Shown here piece by piece: positions 25,166 through 34,135 of a DNA stretch of 61,449 nt. The DNA is from an uncultured Anaerolineae bacterium (GTDB lineage: Bacteria; Chloroflexota; Anaerolineae; Anaerolineales; Villigracilaceae), in NCBI GenBank assembly GCA_903822545.1, contig CAIJPN010000083.1, positions 1 to 61,449 on the forward strand, written 5' to 3'. The number at the start of each line of letters is the position of its first letter. The stretch's first letter is position 1. The notes below the pieces were generated by a model, which saw only the letters and a program-made list of their open reading frames with translations, ran no database searches and was not told the DNA's origin. The position numbers and the translations under genes are program-made.

Positions 25166-28100
25166 ATGACAACCAGGACTTTCCCCGCCCAATTTGAATA
25201 CCTTGACGCGATCCGCGACTTTGCCGCCGAGGCTGCCCGGCAAGCCGGCATGGACGAAAAAGAAATTTACAACGTTCAACTGGCCGTGGATGAAGCCGCC
25301 TCGAACGTGATTGAGCACGCCTATGAGGGTATTCCCGATGGGCAGATCGAAATTACCCTGACGGTGCGCCGCGACACCCTGAGTATTGTCATGTGCGACC
25401 AGGGCCGTCCCTTTGACCCGAACATCGTTGCCGAACCAGATATCAACGCAGCTCTTGAAGATCGCGAAATTGGCGGCCTGGGGCTGTTTTTTATGCACAA
25501 ACTGATGAGCGAAGTCCGCTTTGAACATTCGCCCGAAAAAGGCAACATTCTGACGATGATCAAACGCCGGGCAGTGTCACCTGTCTCGCAGCCAAAAAAA
25601 AAAGCAACCCTGACTGACCTGTTTGATATGGGGGAAAAACTGCTCGCCGCCTCCACCTTTGCGGCGCAGAACGATATCATCCTTGAGACCGCCCACAGAT
25701 TTGTGGATGCTGAGATTTTTCTCTGGCTGGATGAAAAACTCTTCCGCCTGCCTGATTGGAAGGAAAATGTTTTCGCGGGTGAAGCGCCCTTAAACGGGAT
25801 GAAACGGGCAGTCGAGACCGGGCAGATCATCCACGAGCTGTTGGAAGAGCCGTTTTTGGTGGCGATCCCGCTTAAACACGAAGATACCAACCTGGGCGCG
25901 CTCTGCTTCCGCCGCCCCGCTGAAAAATTTCGCAAGCGCGAACTGGATTTTATGACCGGTATCGCCCGCACAGCCTCGCTGGCGCTGCTGGCCTGGCACC
26001 GTATCGGCGTGGAACGCTGGCGGTTGGGTCAGTTGAACCTGTTCCGCACGGTCAACGCCCAGATTGCCAATCAATCTGATATTGACGAACTGGCCCATCG
26101 CGTCACGCGGCTGATCCAGGGCACATTTCGCTATTATTATGTGGCTATGTTCACCCTGGAGCGTGGCGCGGCGATGTTGAATTTCCGCTCCAGCGTGGGA
26201 GGCGGGAACAGGCGCAAGGGGCGGCCTACGGCCCCAGCTTTGCAAGTGGAATTGGGGCAGGGGCTGATCGGTTTCGCCGCCTTGACGGGCGAGGAAATTC
26301 ACAGCAACGATGTTAAGTCGGAGCCGCGCTACCGCCACATCGACAGTCTGCCCGAAACGCTTTCGGAGGTTGTCTTGCCGCTGAAGATCGAGGAGCGTGT
26401 AGTAGGCGTGCTCGACATCCAGAGTGACCAGAAAAACGCCTTCCACCCTTACGATTTGTTGGTGCTGCGCGCCCTTGCTGATAGCATTGCGGTCGCCATT
26501 GAGGGCGCAAACCTGTATGGTGATTTGCAGCGCCGCGCTGACCAGCTGCGTGTGGTGGCCGAGGTCAGCAAGCAGATTACCACGATACTGACTCTGCGCG
26601 AGCTGATGCAGGAAGTCGCCCGGCTGATCCAGGAACGCTTCAACTACCCGTATGTGCACCTGTTCACCGTTCACCTGAACCGGCGGCAGATCCAATACCA
26701 GGCCGGCAGCGGTGCGCGTTCTGCCGCACTGGAGGGGTATACACTCTCGCTGGATGATGACGAGGGCATCGTCTCGTGGGTGGCGCGCAACGGGCAAACG
26801 GTGCTGGCGAATGATGTTGACCGGGAACCGCGCTACCTGCCTTCACCGCTGCCCCCGGCCAACACCCGTTCCGAGCTGACCGTCCCCTTGATGGTAGGTG
26901 GTATCGTTTATGGGGTGATGGATGTGCAAAGCGACCAGTTGGATGCCTTCACCGAAGATGACCGCATGTTGTTTGAAACCCTGGCGGATGGCATTGCCGC
27001 CGCCATCCGCAACGCCGACCTGTACCGTTCTGAACAGTGGCGGCGGCAGGTGGGTGACAGCCTGCGCGAAGTGGCGGGCCTGCTCTCGGCCAACGCCAGC
27101 CTTGAGCATGTGCTGGATGCTATCCTGACTGAGTTGGAACGCAACCTGCCCGCCGATATTTCAGCCATCTGGCTGCTGGATGAGAACGACATCCACCTGG
27201 CGGGGGCGCATGGGATCAACCCTGCCGAAATTGAGCGTGCCCGCCTCGAAAATCCCCAGGCCGCGGCCATGCTGACAATGGGGCTGCTCTCGCGCCAGCC
27301 TGTCATCCGCAAGCCAGATGAAACCTTTGGGCCTGCCGGCATTGCCGGGCGCTTCAACCCTGATTACTCCTCCATTGCCGCGCCGCTGCGTGTCGGCGAC
27401 CAGGCTGTCGGTGTACTGACGCTTTCTCACCACACACCGGGGCGCTACGGTCACGAAGCCCAAACCATGGTCACCACTTTTGCCAGCTATGCCGCCGTCG
27501 CCATCGAAAACGCCCGGCTGTACGATTCAGCCCAGGAGCAGGCCTATGCCTCCGCGGCCCTGTTACAGGTCGCCCAGGCAGTGGTCAGCCTGTCAGACCT
27601 GGAAGAAATCCTGGGAACCATCGTGCGCATCATGCCCATCCTGGTTGGCGTCGAACGGGCCGCCATCTACACCTGGGACGCCGAAGCCGAATTGCTCATT
27701 CCTGCCCAGTCTTACGGCATCCCCGAAGATATTGCCCCGCTGGTCTGGCGCAACCTCCAGCCAGATGAATTCCCGATGCTGGCTGCCGCGCTTGCCTGGG
27801 GCCAGCCGGCCGTGTGCGAGGAAGCCCATCGCGGCCCCGAAAGCTGGATGGAAATCTATCCCTGCGCCCCCGAAGAAGTCGAAGCTGCCACATACAGCGA
27901 AGAACGCCTGCTCATCGCCCTGCCGCTGATGGTCAAAGGCGAGATTTTCGGGGTTATGCTGGCCGAAGAAGCCAGCGGCGGGCGGCGTTTCCGCACCCGC
28001 CGACTTGAAATCCTGACCGGCATAGCCCAGCAGGTGGCGCTTGCTATCCAAAACAACCTGTTCCAGATCGATATGGTGGCCCGCGAACGCCTCGATACTG

Positions 28101-28813
28101 AAATCCAGCTTGCTCGCCAGATCCAAATGACCTTCATGCCCGAAAAACTGCCCCATCGCCCTTACTGGGATCTCTCGGCGCGATGGCGCACCGCCCGGCA
28201 GGTAGGCGGCGATTTTTACGATGTTTTTGAACTGCCGAATGGACGCATCGGCCTGTTTATTGCAGATGTGGCCGACAAAGGGGTTCCCGCCGCCCTTTTC
28301 ATGGCCCTCACTCGCACCCTGATACGCGCCGCCGTTTTACAGACCGATTCCCCCGCTGCGGCTTTAAAGCACGTCAACGAACTGCTCTATCCTGATTGCC
28401 AGCAGGGCATGTTCGTCACCGCAGTCTACGCTGTGCTGGATTCCATCACCGGGCAGGTGATTTACGCCAACGCCGGGCACAACCCCCCGCTTTTCATCCA
28501 CAAAAAAGGGTTGGATCGCCTGACCCGCACCGGCATGGCACTGGGCGTGGTGGAAAACATCCAGATGGAAGAACGCTCCTTCAAAATTGGCGCCGGCACC
28601 GGGCTTTTGTTTTACACCGACGGTGTCACCGAAGCCTTCGCCCCCGATGGAGCCATGTTCGGCGAAGAACGTCTTTACGATCTGCTTAACTCCAAAAAGT
28701 GGAAATCTGCCCACGCTGTCCTTGATGCCCTCGATGCCGCCCTGAACAGCTTCCTCTCCACCAACCCACCCTCTGATGACATCACCCTCATCGCTGTCTG
28801 GCGAACGCGCTAA
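25166..28813 (+). CDS. HATPase-GAF(5)-SpoIIE: fused anti-sigma-type kinase and PP2C phosphatase
   Basis: The product has 1215 residues, cytoplasmic. Residues 1-135 are an RsbW-like HATPase: QLAVDEAASNVIEHAYEG (N box), DQGRPFDPN, GGLGLFFMHKLM. Five GAF-like sensor domains follow (about 145-290, 290-450, 465-625, 640-790, 795-960), seen from repeated VVGVLDIQSDQ-type strands and the helix LADSIAVAIEGANLY. Residues 970-1215 are a SpoIIE PP2C phosphatase with QVGGDFYDVF, IADVADKGVPAALFM, NAGHNPPLF and YTDGVTEAF, holding the metal-binding aspartates. It can plausibly phosphorylate and dephosphorylate the upstream STAS protein in response to GAF ligands or redox state. Confidence 0.88.
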   Translation: MTTRTFPAQFEYLDAIRDFAAEAARQAGMDEKEIYNVQLAVDEAASNVIEHAYEGIPDGQIEITLTVRRDTLSIVMCDQGRPFDPNIVAEPDINAALEDREIGGLGLFFMHKLMSEVRFEHSPEKGNILTMIKRRAVSPVSQPKKKATLTDLFDMGEKLLAASTFAAQNDIILETAHRFVDAEIFLWLDEKLFRLPDWKENVFAGEAPLNGMKRAVETGQIIHELLEEPFLVAIPLKHEDTNLGALCFRRPAEKFRKRELDFMTGIARTASLALLAWHRIGVERWRLGQLNLFRTVNAQIANQSDIDELAHRVTRLIQGTFRYYYVAMFTLERGAAMLNFRSSVGGGNRRKGRPTAPALQVELGQGLIGFAALTGEEIHSNDVKSEPRYRHIDSLPETLSEVVLPLKIEERVVGVLDIQSDQKNAFHPYDLLVLRALADSIAVAIEGANLYGDLQRRADQLRVVAEVSKQITTILTLRELMQEVARLIQERFNYPYVHLFTVHLNRRQIQYQAGSGARSAALEGYTLSLDDDEGIVSWVARNGQTVLANDVDREPRYLPSPLPPANTRSELTVPLMVGGIVYGVMDVQSDQLDAFTEDDRMLFETLADGIAAAIRNADLYRSEQWRRQVGDSLREVAGLLSANASLEHVLDAILTELERNLPADISAIWLLDENDIHLAGAHGINPAEIERARLENPQAAAMLTMGLLSRQPVIRKPDETFGPAGIAGRFNPDYSSIAAPLRVGDQAVGVLTLSHHTPGRYGHEAQTMVTTFASYAAVAIENARLYDSAQEQAYASAALLQVAQAVVSLSDLEEILGTIVRIMPILVGVERAAIYTWDAEAELLIPAQSYGIPEDIAPLVWRNLQPDEFPMLAAALAWGQPAVCEEAHRGPESWMEIYPCAPEEVEAATYSEERLLIALPLMVKGEIFGVMLAEEASGGRRFRTRRLEILTGIAQQVALAIQNNLFQIDMVARERLDTEIQLARQIQMTFMPEKLPHRPYWDLSARWRTARQVGGDFYDVFELPNGRIGLFIADVADKGVPAALFMALTRTLIRAAVLQTDSPAAALKHVNELLYPDCQQGMFVTAVYAVLDSITGQVIYANAGHNPPLFIHKKGLDRLTRTGMALGVVENIQMEERSFKIGAGTGLLFYTDGVTEAFAPDGAMFGEERLYDLLNSKKWKSAHAVLDALDAALNSFLSTNPPSDDITLIAVWRTR

Positions 28814-28817
28814 ATGC

Positions 28818-28895
28818 TCCCTCATCCCCAACCCTTCCCCCGAAGGGGAAGGGCGAATTTCCCCCTCTCCCCTTGGGAGAGGGCCGGGGTGAGGG
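28818..28895. repeat. CCCTCACCC-type palindromic repeat (copy 2)
   Basis: Two G/C-rich hairpins (CCCTTCCCCCGAAGGGGAAGGG; CCCTCTCCCCTTGGGAGAGGG, shown here in pieces) lie between CCCTCATCCCC and GGGGTGAGGG outer arms. Related copies occur at 10323 and 51888. The type is widespread in bacterial intergenic DNA. It starts five bases after the phosphatase gene and could also act in transcript 3'-end formation. Confidence 0.75.
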
Positions 28896-28959
28896 TCTTT
28901 CGCGCCTTGACCCGCCCCACATTCTCCGCTAAAATCTGACGCTCAACCCGGGAGAAATC

Positions 28960-30282
28960 ATGTTTGAAAACCTGACCAATCGACTCAACCAAGTTTTTGA
29001 CAACCTGCGCAAGCGCGGAAAACTCTCCGAGGCCGACGTGGATGCCGCCATGCGTGAAGTGCGCCTGGCCCTGCTCGAAGCCGATGTCCACTACAGCGTC
29101 GTCAAAGACTTTGTGGCGCGCGTTAAAGCCCGCGCAGTCGGCGCCGAAGTCTCCAAGGCGCTCAACCCTGGCCAGCAGGTCATCAAAATCGTTCACGAAG
29201 AACTCATCGCCACGCTGGGCGAACCGGCCCCGCTCAACTTGTCTGGGGCCAAACCACGCGTAATCATGCTGGTCGGCTTGCAAGGCTCTGGTAAAACCAC
29301 CCACGCGGGCAAACTGGCGCGCCAGCTGCGTTCGCGCGGCGAGCGCGTAATGCTCGTGGCGGGCGACCCCTACCGCCCTGCGGCCGTCCAGCAGTTGCAG
29401 CAGCTTGGCGAGCGCGTGGATGTGCCTGTTATCGCCGACTTGGGCAAAAAACCGCCCCAACTGGCGGCCTACGCCCTTGAGCAGGCTCAAAAAGGCGGCT
29501 ATACCATCATGATCATCGATACGGCGGGCCGTTCCCAGCTGGACGACGCCCTGATGACCGAACTCAAGGCCATCACCGCCAAAGTCACCCCGGCCGAAAT
29601 CCTGCTGGTGGTGGATTCGATGATCGGCCAGGAAGCCCTGCACGTTGCCGAAGGCTTCCGGGATACGGTCAACATCACCGGGTTGATCCTGACCAAGATG
29701 GATGGCGACTCCCGGGGCGGCGCAGCCATCTCCATCCGAACCGTCACCGGTGTGCCGATTAAATACCTGGGCACTGGCGAAAAGCTGGACGCCCTCGAAA
29801 CGTATGATCCGTCTCGGTTAGCCTCCCGCATCCTTGGCATGGGTGATGTCATCGGCTTTATCGAAAAAGCCCAAGAAGCCTTCGACGCCCAATCGGCCCA
29901 AAAACAGGCCGACAAGATGATGAAGGGCGATTTCACGCTCGAAGACTGGCTGGAACAGATGAAAACCATCAAAAAGATGGGCCCGCTCAGCCAGATTTTG
30001 GAAATGCTGCCCGGACAGATCGGCCAGGCGGCCAAAAGCATCGACCCGCGCGACATCGACAGGAATTTCAAACAGATCGAAGCCATCATCAACTCGATGA
30101 CACCCCGCGAACGCCGCAACCCCGATATTTTGAACGCCTCGCGGCGACGCCGCATCGCTGCCGGTTCGGGTATGGAAGTGCAGGAAGTCAACAAGCTGAT
30201 GAAGCAGTATCGCGAAGCCCATCGCCTGATCAAGACCTTGCAAAAGACCGGGCTCAAAGGCCTGCCGCGTATGTTTGGATAA
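28960..30282 (+). CDS. ffh: Signal recognition particle protein Ffh (SRP54)
   Basis: The product has 440 residues; CGGGAGAAATC precedes ATG 28960. The N domain (FENLTNRLNQVFDNLRKRGK; ALLEADVHYSVVKDF) leads to the G domain with GLQGSGKTTHAGKLA (P loop, about 107), VLVVDSM-like strand, DTAGRSQLDDAL (G3) and TKMDGDSRGGAA (G4). The methionine-rich M domain (about 325-440) carries KKMGPLSQILEMLPG and NPDILNASRRRRIAAGSGMEVQEVNKLMKQY-type RNA-binding helices. It binds the SRP RNA and delivers nascent membrane proteins to FtsY/SecYEG. Length is standard. Confidence 0.97.
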   Translation: MFENLTNRLNQVFDNLRKRGKLSEADVDAAMREVRLALLEADVHYSVVKDFVARVKARAVGAEVSKALNPGQQVIKIVHEELIATLGEPAPLNLSGAKPRVIMLVGLQGSGKTTHAGKLARQLRSRGERVMLVAGDPYRPAAVQQLQQLGERVDVPVIADLGKKPPQLAAYALEQAQKGGYTIMIIDTAGRSQLDDALMTELKAITAKVTPAEILLVVDSMIGQEALHVAEGFRDTVNITGLILTKMDGDSRGGAAISIRTVTGVPIKYLGTGEKLDALETYDPSRLASRILGMGDVIGFIEKAQEAFDAQSAQKQADKMMKGDFTLEDWLEQMKTIKKMGPLSQILEMLPGQIGQAAKSIDPRDIDRNFKQIEAIINSMTPRERRNPDILNASRRRRIAAGSGMEVQEVNKLMKQYREAHRLIKTLQKTGLKGLPRMFG

Positions 30283-30491
30283 TCTGACAGGGTTTGCTCT
30301 TCATATAATTGCATTTTTCAGGTAAAATAACGGCTCGTACAAACAGGTAACAGCCTGCGGGCGCGCCCTTTCGCGCACCCCTCTCCCGCGGCGCTGACGC
30401 CAACCATCGGAGGGTATGCGCGTCGGACGGCAAGTCCGTCCCCAGCCTTACTCGCAAATCAAATATATTTTCTAAAGGAGCAAGTTTTTCC
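30283..30491 (+). promoter_or_regulatory. Leader region of rpsP
   Basis: This stretch holds a TATAAT-like hexamer at 30304, a GC-rich hairpin-forming centre (GGGCGCGCCC; GGACGGCAAGTCCGTCC at 30424-30440) and the AAAGGAG ribosome site at 30474. The length and structure suggest a regulated ribosomal-protein leader, but it matches no leader class I know. No gene is present. Confidence 0.4.
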
Positions 30492-30836
30492 ATGGTTCGC
30501 ATTCGACTTCGCCGCGTCGGCCTCAAGGCCCAGCCTTCCTACCGCATTGTAGTCGCCGACAAAGAAAACTCCCGCGATGGGCGTTTTATTGAAATTATCG
30601 GGTTTTACAACCCTCGCACTGAACCCGCCACCATCACCATCGATGAAGCCAAGGCTTATGATTGGATGATGAAGGGCGCCCAGCCGACCGAATCTGTTGC
30701 GCAGGTCTTCAAAGCTGCCGGAGCACTTGACCGTTTTGCCCGTTTTAAAAAGGGCGAAGCTGTTGAAACCCTGGTTGCAGAAGCCCAAGCTGCGGAAGCC
30801 AAACGCAACGTAAACGTCAGGACCCAGCGCGATTAA
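30492..30836 (+). CDS. rpsP: 30S ribosomal protein S16
   Basis: The product has 114 residues. [21 protein letters not shown]...[15 protein letters not shown] and [15 protein letters not shown] are the S16 signature. A C-terminal extension of about 30 residues ([18 protein letters not shown]) is basic and helical, longer than the roughly 80-residue core. AAAGGAG lies upstream with slightly long spacing. S16 stabilises the body of the small subunit. It opens the rpsP-khpA-rimM order; trmD and rplS, often next in bacteria, are absent here. Confidence 0.97.
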   Translation: MVRIRLRRVGLKAQPSYRIVVADKENSRDGRFIEIIGFYNPRTEPATITIDEAKAYDWMMKGAQPTESVAQVFKAAGALDRFARFKKGEAVETLVAEAQAAEAKRNVNVRTQRD

Positions 30837-30871
30837 TCATGCCGCTTTTCTACGAAAAGTGACGTAACCAG

Positions 30872-30917
30872 AATACGCAATGCGTGTAACGGGCATCCGT
30901 TAAGCACATTGCGTATT
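30872..30917. repeat. Imperfect hairpin between rpsP and khpA
   Basis: AATACGCAATGCGTGTAACGG-like left arm (30872-30892) pairs with 30897-30917 at 17 of 21 positions. The outer AATACGCAATG and inner TAACGG blocks match exactly. No U-run follows, so it is not an obvious terminator. It could tune the relative expression of the two genes. Confidence 0.65.
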
Positions 30918-30953
30918 TTGCATGTAAGACTGAGCATAGTTTCACTGGTTTTT

Positions 30954-31187
30954 ATGAAAAATCTGACCGAATTTATCGCTAAATCACTTGTTGATAACCC
31001 CGACCAGGTGGATGTTAAACAGACCCGCCAGAGTAACCGGGTTCGCCTGGAACTGTCCGTCTCCAAAGAAGATATGGGGCGGGTGATCGGGAAAGGCGGA
31101 CGGGTTGCCAATGCCATCCGCATCTTGCTGCGAGTTGCTGCCGAACGTGAAGGTTTGCAGGTCACGCTCGACGTTCTGGAACCCTGA
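30954..31187 (+). CDS. khpA: KH-domain RNA-binding protein KhpA
   Basis: The product has 77 residues. The domain reads MKNLTEFIAKSLVDNPDQVDVK...VSKEDMGRVIGKGGRVANAIRILLRVAA, with the GxxG loop GKGG that grips single-stranded RNA. This is the YlqC/KhpA family, usually encoded between rpsP and rimM, which can pair with KhpB and influence cell-wall synthesis and RNA stability. The chosen ATG 30954 matches family N-termini. Its stop overlaps the rimM start (TGATG), so the two are translationally coupled. Confidence 0.93.
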   Translation: MKNLTEFIAKSLVDNPDQVDVKQTRQSNRVRLELSVSKEDMGRVIGKGGRVANAIRILLRVAAEREGLQVTLDVLEP

Positions 31188-31765
31188 TGCGTACCGAGAA
31201 AAAAAACGAATCTGCCGGTATCCCAGGCTCGCCGACGACCGGCGAGCCTGTCTATTTAGCCGTGGGATTGCTGCGCCGCCCGCACGGTGTTCGCGGTGAC
31301 CTCCTGCTGGAAGTGTATTCCGATTTCCCGGAGCGACTCAGCCCTGGAACATATATCTATGTGGGTGATGACTTTGAAAAGATCAAGATCACCCGCCGCC
31401 GCCCGCACAACGATGGGCTGATCGTGGGGCTGGAAGGTGTCAAAACCCCCGAAGATGCCGCTCACTATCGCAGTAAAATGGCTTTTGTCCCGGCGGAGGG
31501 TCGCCCGCCGCTGCCAGAGGGTGAATATTATCACCACCAGATTATCGGGTTGGAAGTGTTCGATGAGAGCGAAAAGAGCCTGGGGGTGGTGACAGAAATC
31601 ATTGAGACCGGATCAAATGATGTGTATGTGGTCAAATCCCCGGCGGGGAAGGAAATTCTCATCCCTGCGTTGAAGCAATGTTTGCTGGAAGTTAACCTGG
31701 AGCAGAAGCGCATGAAAGTCCACCTACTGCCAGGACTGCTGGACGAGGAGTCAGATATCTCCTGA
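31187..31765 (+). CDS. rimM: Ribosome maturation factor RimM
   Basis: The product has 192 residues. A 25-residue polar N-terminal extension precedes the RimM domain (VYLAVGLLRRPHGVRGDLLLEVYSDFPERL) and the PRC-barrel (PEGEYYHHQIIGLEVFDESEKSLGVVTEI; NDVYVVKSPAGKEILIPAL). RimM binds ribosomal protein S19 and helps assemble the 30S head. The start ATG 31187 overlaps the khpA stop. The usual downstream neighbour trmD (tRNA m1G37 methyltransferase) is missing; dprA follows after 15 bases. Confidence 0.95.
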   Translation: MRTEKKNESAGIPGSPTTGEPVYLAVGLLRRPHGVRGDLLLEVYSDFPERLSPGTYIYVGDDFEKIKITRRRPHNDGLIVGLEGVKTPEDAAHYRSKMAFVPAEGRPPLPEGEYYHHQIIGLEVFDESEKSLGVVTEIIETGSNDVYVVKSPAGKEILIPALKQCLLEVNLEQKRMKVHLLPGLLDEESDIS

Positions 31766-31780
31766 CATCTGACGGTAACC

Positions 31781-32887
31781 ATGGACGATAAACGCTTTTG
31801 GGTTGGTTTTACGCTCGTCAAAGGTATCGGCGCAGTCCGCTTGCAGGGCTTGCTCGATTATTTTGGGGATGCGGAAACCGCCTGGAAGGCGAATCCGTTT
31901 GAGCTGGTTTCTGCCGGGTTGAGCGCAAAAGTGGCAGGGCGGGTTGTCCAGGTGCGGGAAAGTGTCAATCTCGATGAGTTCATCTCCCAGGCTGAGAAAA
32001 ACAACATCCGCATTCTCACCTGGAATGAACCGGAATATCCTGCCAAACTGAAAGAAGTCGACCAGCCGCCGCCGGTGCTGTACCTGCGCGGTGAGATTAC
32101 GCTGGAAGATAGCTGGGCGGTTGCCATCGTTGGCACACGGGCGGTGACGCCTTACGGGCGACAGGTGACGGAAGAACTTTCGGCGGCGCTGATTGCCAAT
32201 GGCGTGACGATTGTCAGCGGGTTGGCGCGCGGGGTGGATGCGATTGCCCACAGCGCGGCAGTGAAGGCGGGTGGCCGGACGATTGCGGTACTCGGTTCGG
32301 GTGTGGATAAGATTTATCCACCAGAGCATCGCGGCCTGGCCGAAAAAATTGCCACCCAGGGTGCGGTCATCAGCGATTACGCGCCCGGTACGCCGCCCGA
32401 TGCTGCTAATTTCCCGCCGCGCAACCGTATCATCAGCGGGCTTTCGCGGGCGGTGGTGGTTGTGGAAGCTGGTGAAACCAGCGGCGCGCTGATCACTGCC
32501 TCGTTTGCCGCAGAGCAGGGCCGGGAGGTCTTTGCTGTGCCGGGCGGTATTTATGCGCCGCAATCGAAAGGCACCAACCGGCTGATTTTCAACGGCGCAA
32601 AGCCGTTGCTGGCCGCCCGTGACGTGCTCGAAACGCTCGATCTGACCCGCAATGTGGAGCGGCGCGAAGTGCGCAAAGTGCTGCCATCTGACCCCACCGA
32701 GGCTGCGCTTTTGCAGGCCCTCGGCCCCGAACCGCGCCACGTGGATGATCTGCGCGCCGCCACCGGGCTGCCGATTGACAAGGTTTCATCCACGCTGACG
32801 CTGATGGAGCTAAAAGGCATGGTGCGCCAGGTGGGCGGGATGAATTATGTGACTGTCCGCGAGGAACGGGCCTCGTACCAAACTTAA
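31781..32887 (+). CDS. dprA: DNA-processing protein DprA
   Basis: The product has 368 residues. A helical N-terminus resembling a SAM/HhH region (VKGIGAVRLQGLLDYFGDAETAWKA) leads to the Rossmann-like core: YPAKLKEVDQPPPVLYLRG, VAIVGTRAVTPYGRQ, VSGLARGVDAIAHSAAVKAGGRTIAVLGSGVD, and FPPRNRIISGLSRAVVVVEA. A C-terminal winged-helix-like domain (ALGPEPRHVDDLRAATGLPIDKVSSTLTLMELKG) ends it. DprA loads RecA on incoming single-stranded DNA during transformation and is widespread even where competence is unproven. Confidence 0.95.
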   Translation: MDDKRFWVGFTLVKGIGAVRLQGLLDYFGDAETAWKANPFELVSAGLSAKVAGRVVQVRESVNLDEFISQAEKNNIRILTWNEPEYPAKLKEVDQPPPVLYLRGEITLEDSWAVAIVGTRAVTPYGRQVTEELSAALIANGVTIVSGLARGVDAIAHSAAVKAGGRTIAVLGSGVDKIYPPEHRGLAEKIATQGAVISDYAPGTPPDAANFPPRNRIISGLSRAVVVVEAGETSGALITASFAAEQGREVFAVPGGIYAPQSKGTNRLIFNGAKPLLAARDVLETLDLTRNVERREVRKVLPSDPTEAALLQALGPEPRHVDDLRAATGLPIDKVSSTLTLMELKGMVRQVGGMNYVTVREERASYQT

Positions 32888-32896
32888 TTGTTGCAG

Positions 32897-32984
32897 GTGT
32901 CTCGTACCAGATTGTTGGGAAAAGCCCACGAACCGGGCAATATTTTCGGTTGAACCATCCTTGTTATAAAATGGTGCGAGACAC
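32897..32984. repeat. Inverted repeat flanking the dprA-to-GMP-transferase gap
   Basis: GTGTCTCGTACCA (32897-32909) and TGGTGCGAGACAC (32972-32984) are inverted repeats with one G-T difference, 62 bases apart. TATAAA at 32965 lies within. Possible roles are a factor-independent stem or an operator pair; neither is established. Confidence 0.5.
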
Positions 32985-33010
32985 AACAGTACCCAAGAAA
33001 AGGTGATCAC

Positions 33011-34102
33011 ATGGAACATACTTATGCAGTTATTATGGCTGGCGGTGGCGGAACGCGCCTGTGGCCGATCTCACGCAAGGAACGTCCCAAGCAGCTCCTG
33101 CCGCTCATCGACGAAGAAACACTCTTCCAGGGCACCGTCAGCCGTTTGCGCGGCCTGCTGCCGCCCGAACGCATCCTGGTCGTCACAGTGGCCGAACAAG
33201 CTGCCGAAATGCGCCTCCAGGCCCCTGAAATCCCCCTCGAAAATTACCTGATCGAACCTTCGCCACGCGGCACAGCCTCGGTGGTGGGGCTGGCTGCCGC
33301 CGTGCTGCACCAGCGTGACCCGCAAGCCATCATGGCCGTCCTGCCATCTGACCACCACATCCGCAACCGTGACCTGTTCCACTACCTGCTCAAAGCCGCC
33401 GTCGATGTGGCGTTAACGGACTACCTCGTTACCCTGGGGATCACCCCGCTGCAACCATCCACAGCCTACGGCTACATCCAACAGGGCAAACCGGTGGATG
33501 GCAAGTTCAACTATCCGGTTTACAATGTGATGCGCTTCAAAGAAAAACCTGATGAAGCCACCGCCCAGCAGCTCTTGCGGAGCGGCGACCATTCGTGGAA
33601 CAGCGGCATGTTCATCTGGAAGACGGAAGTCATCCTGACCGAATTCCGCCGCCAGATGCCCGAACTGAGTGCCACACTGGAGCAGATCGCTGCCGCGCCA
33701 GACGCCCCGGCGCGTAATACCGTTATCCAATCAGTTTGGAACACGCTGAAGGTGGAAACCATCGATTACGGTGTGATGGAACATGCCGAAAAAGTGGCCG
33801 TGCTGCCAGCTGGTGGCCTCGGCTGGAGTGATGTTGGCTCATGGGACTCGCTCTTCGACGTGCTCCTGCCTGATATGAATGGCAACATCGCAAATGGCCA
33901 GCACCTGGCCCTCGACACTCACAACACCCTGGTTTACGTTGGCAGGGGCAACAGCGACCGGTTGGTTGTTACCATCGGCATGGATGACATCATTGTAGTG
34001 GATACCGACGATGCCCTGTTGCTCTGCAAGATCGACCAGGCCCAAAAAGTGAAAGATGTGGTGGCGCACCTTAAAAAACACCGCCAGGAACGGTATTTGT
34101 AG
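33011..34102 (+). CDS. Mannose-1-phosphate guanylyltransferase
   Basis: The product has 363 residues. The nucleotidyltransferase signature YAVIMAGGGGTRLWPISRKERPKQLLPL opens the protein, followed by RGTASVVGLAAAVL, VLPSDHHI, PSTAYGYIQQG, FKEKPDEATAQQLL and WNSGMFIWK. It makes GDP-mannose from GTP and mannose-1-phosphate, the donor for mannosylated glycans. The length matches the ManC-type single-domain enzyme without the C-terminal isomerase. AGGTGATCAC precedes ATG 33011. No manB or glycosyltransferase lies nearby, and the gene stands alone between dprA and topA. Confidence 0.93.
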   Translation: MEHTYAVIMAGGGGTRLWPISRKERPKQLLPLIDEETLFQGTVSRLRGLLPPERILVVTVAEQAAEMRLQAPEIPLENYLIEPSPRGTASVVGLAAAVLHQRDPQAIMAVLPSDHHIRNRDLFHYLLKAAVDVALTDYLVTLGITPLQPSTAYGYIQQGKPVDGKFNYPVYNVMRFKEKPDEATAQQLLRSGDHSWNSGMFIWKTEVILTEFRRQMPELSATLEQIAAAPDAPARNTVIQSVWNTLKVETIDYGVMEHAEKVAVLPAGGLGWSDVGSWDSLFDVLLPDMNGNIANGQHLALDTHNTLVYVGRGNSDRLVVTIGMDDIIVVDTDDALLLCKIDQAQKVKDVVAHLKKHRQERYL

Positions 34103-34135
34103 TGTTACCATAGGTCGTCTGGAGGAATTATTTTT

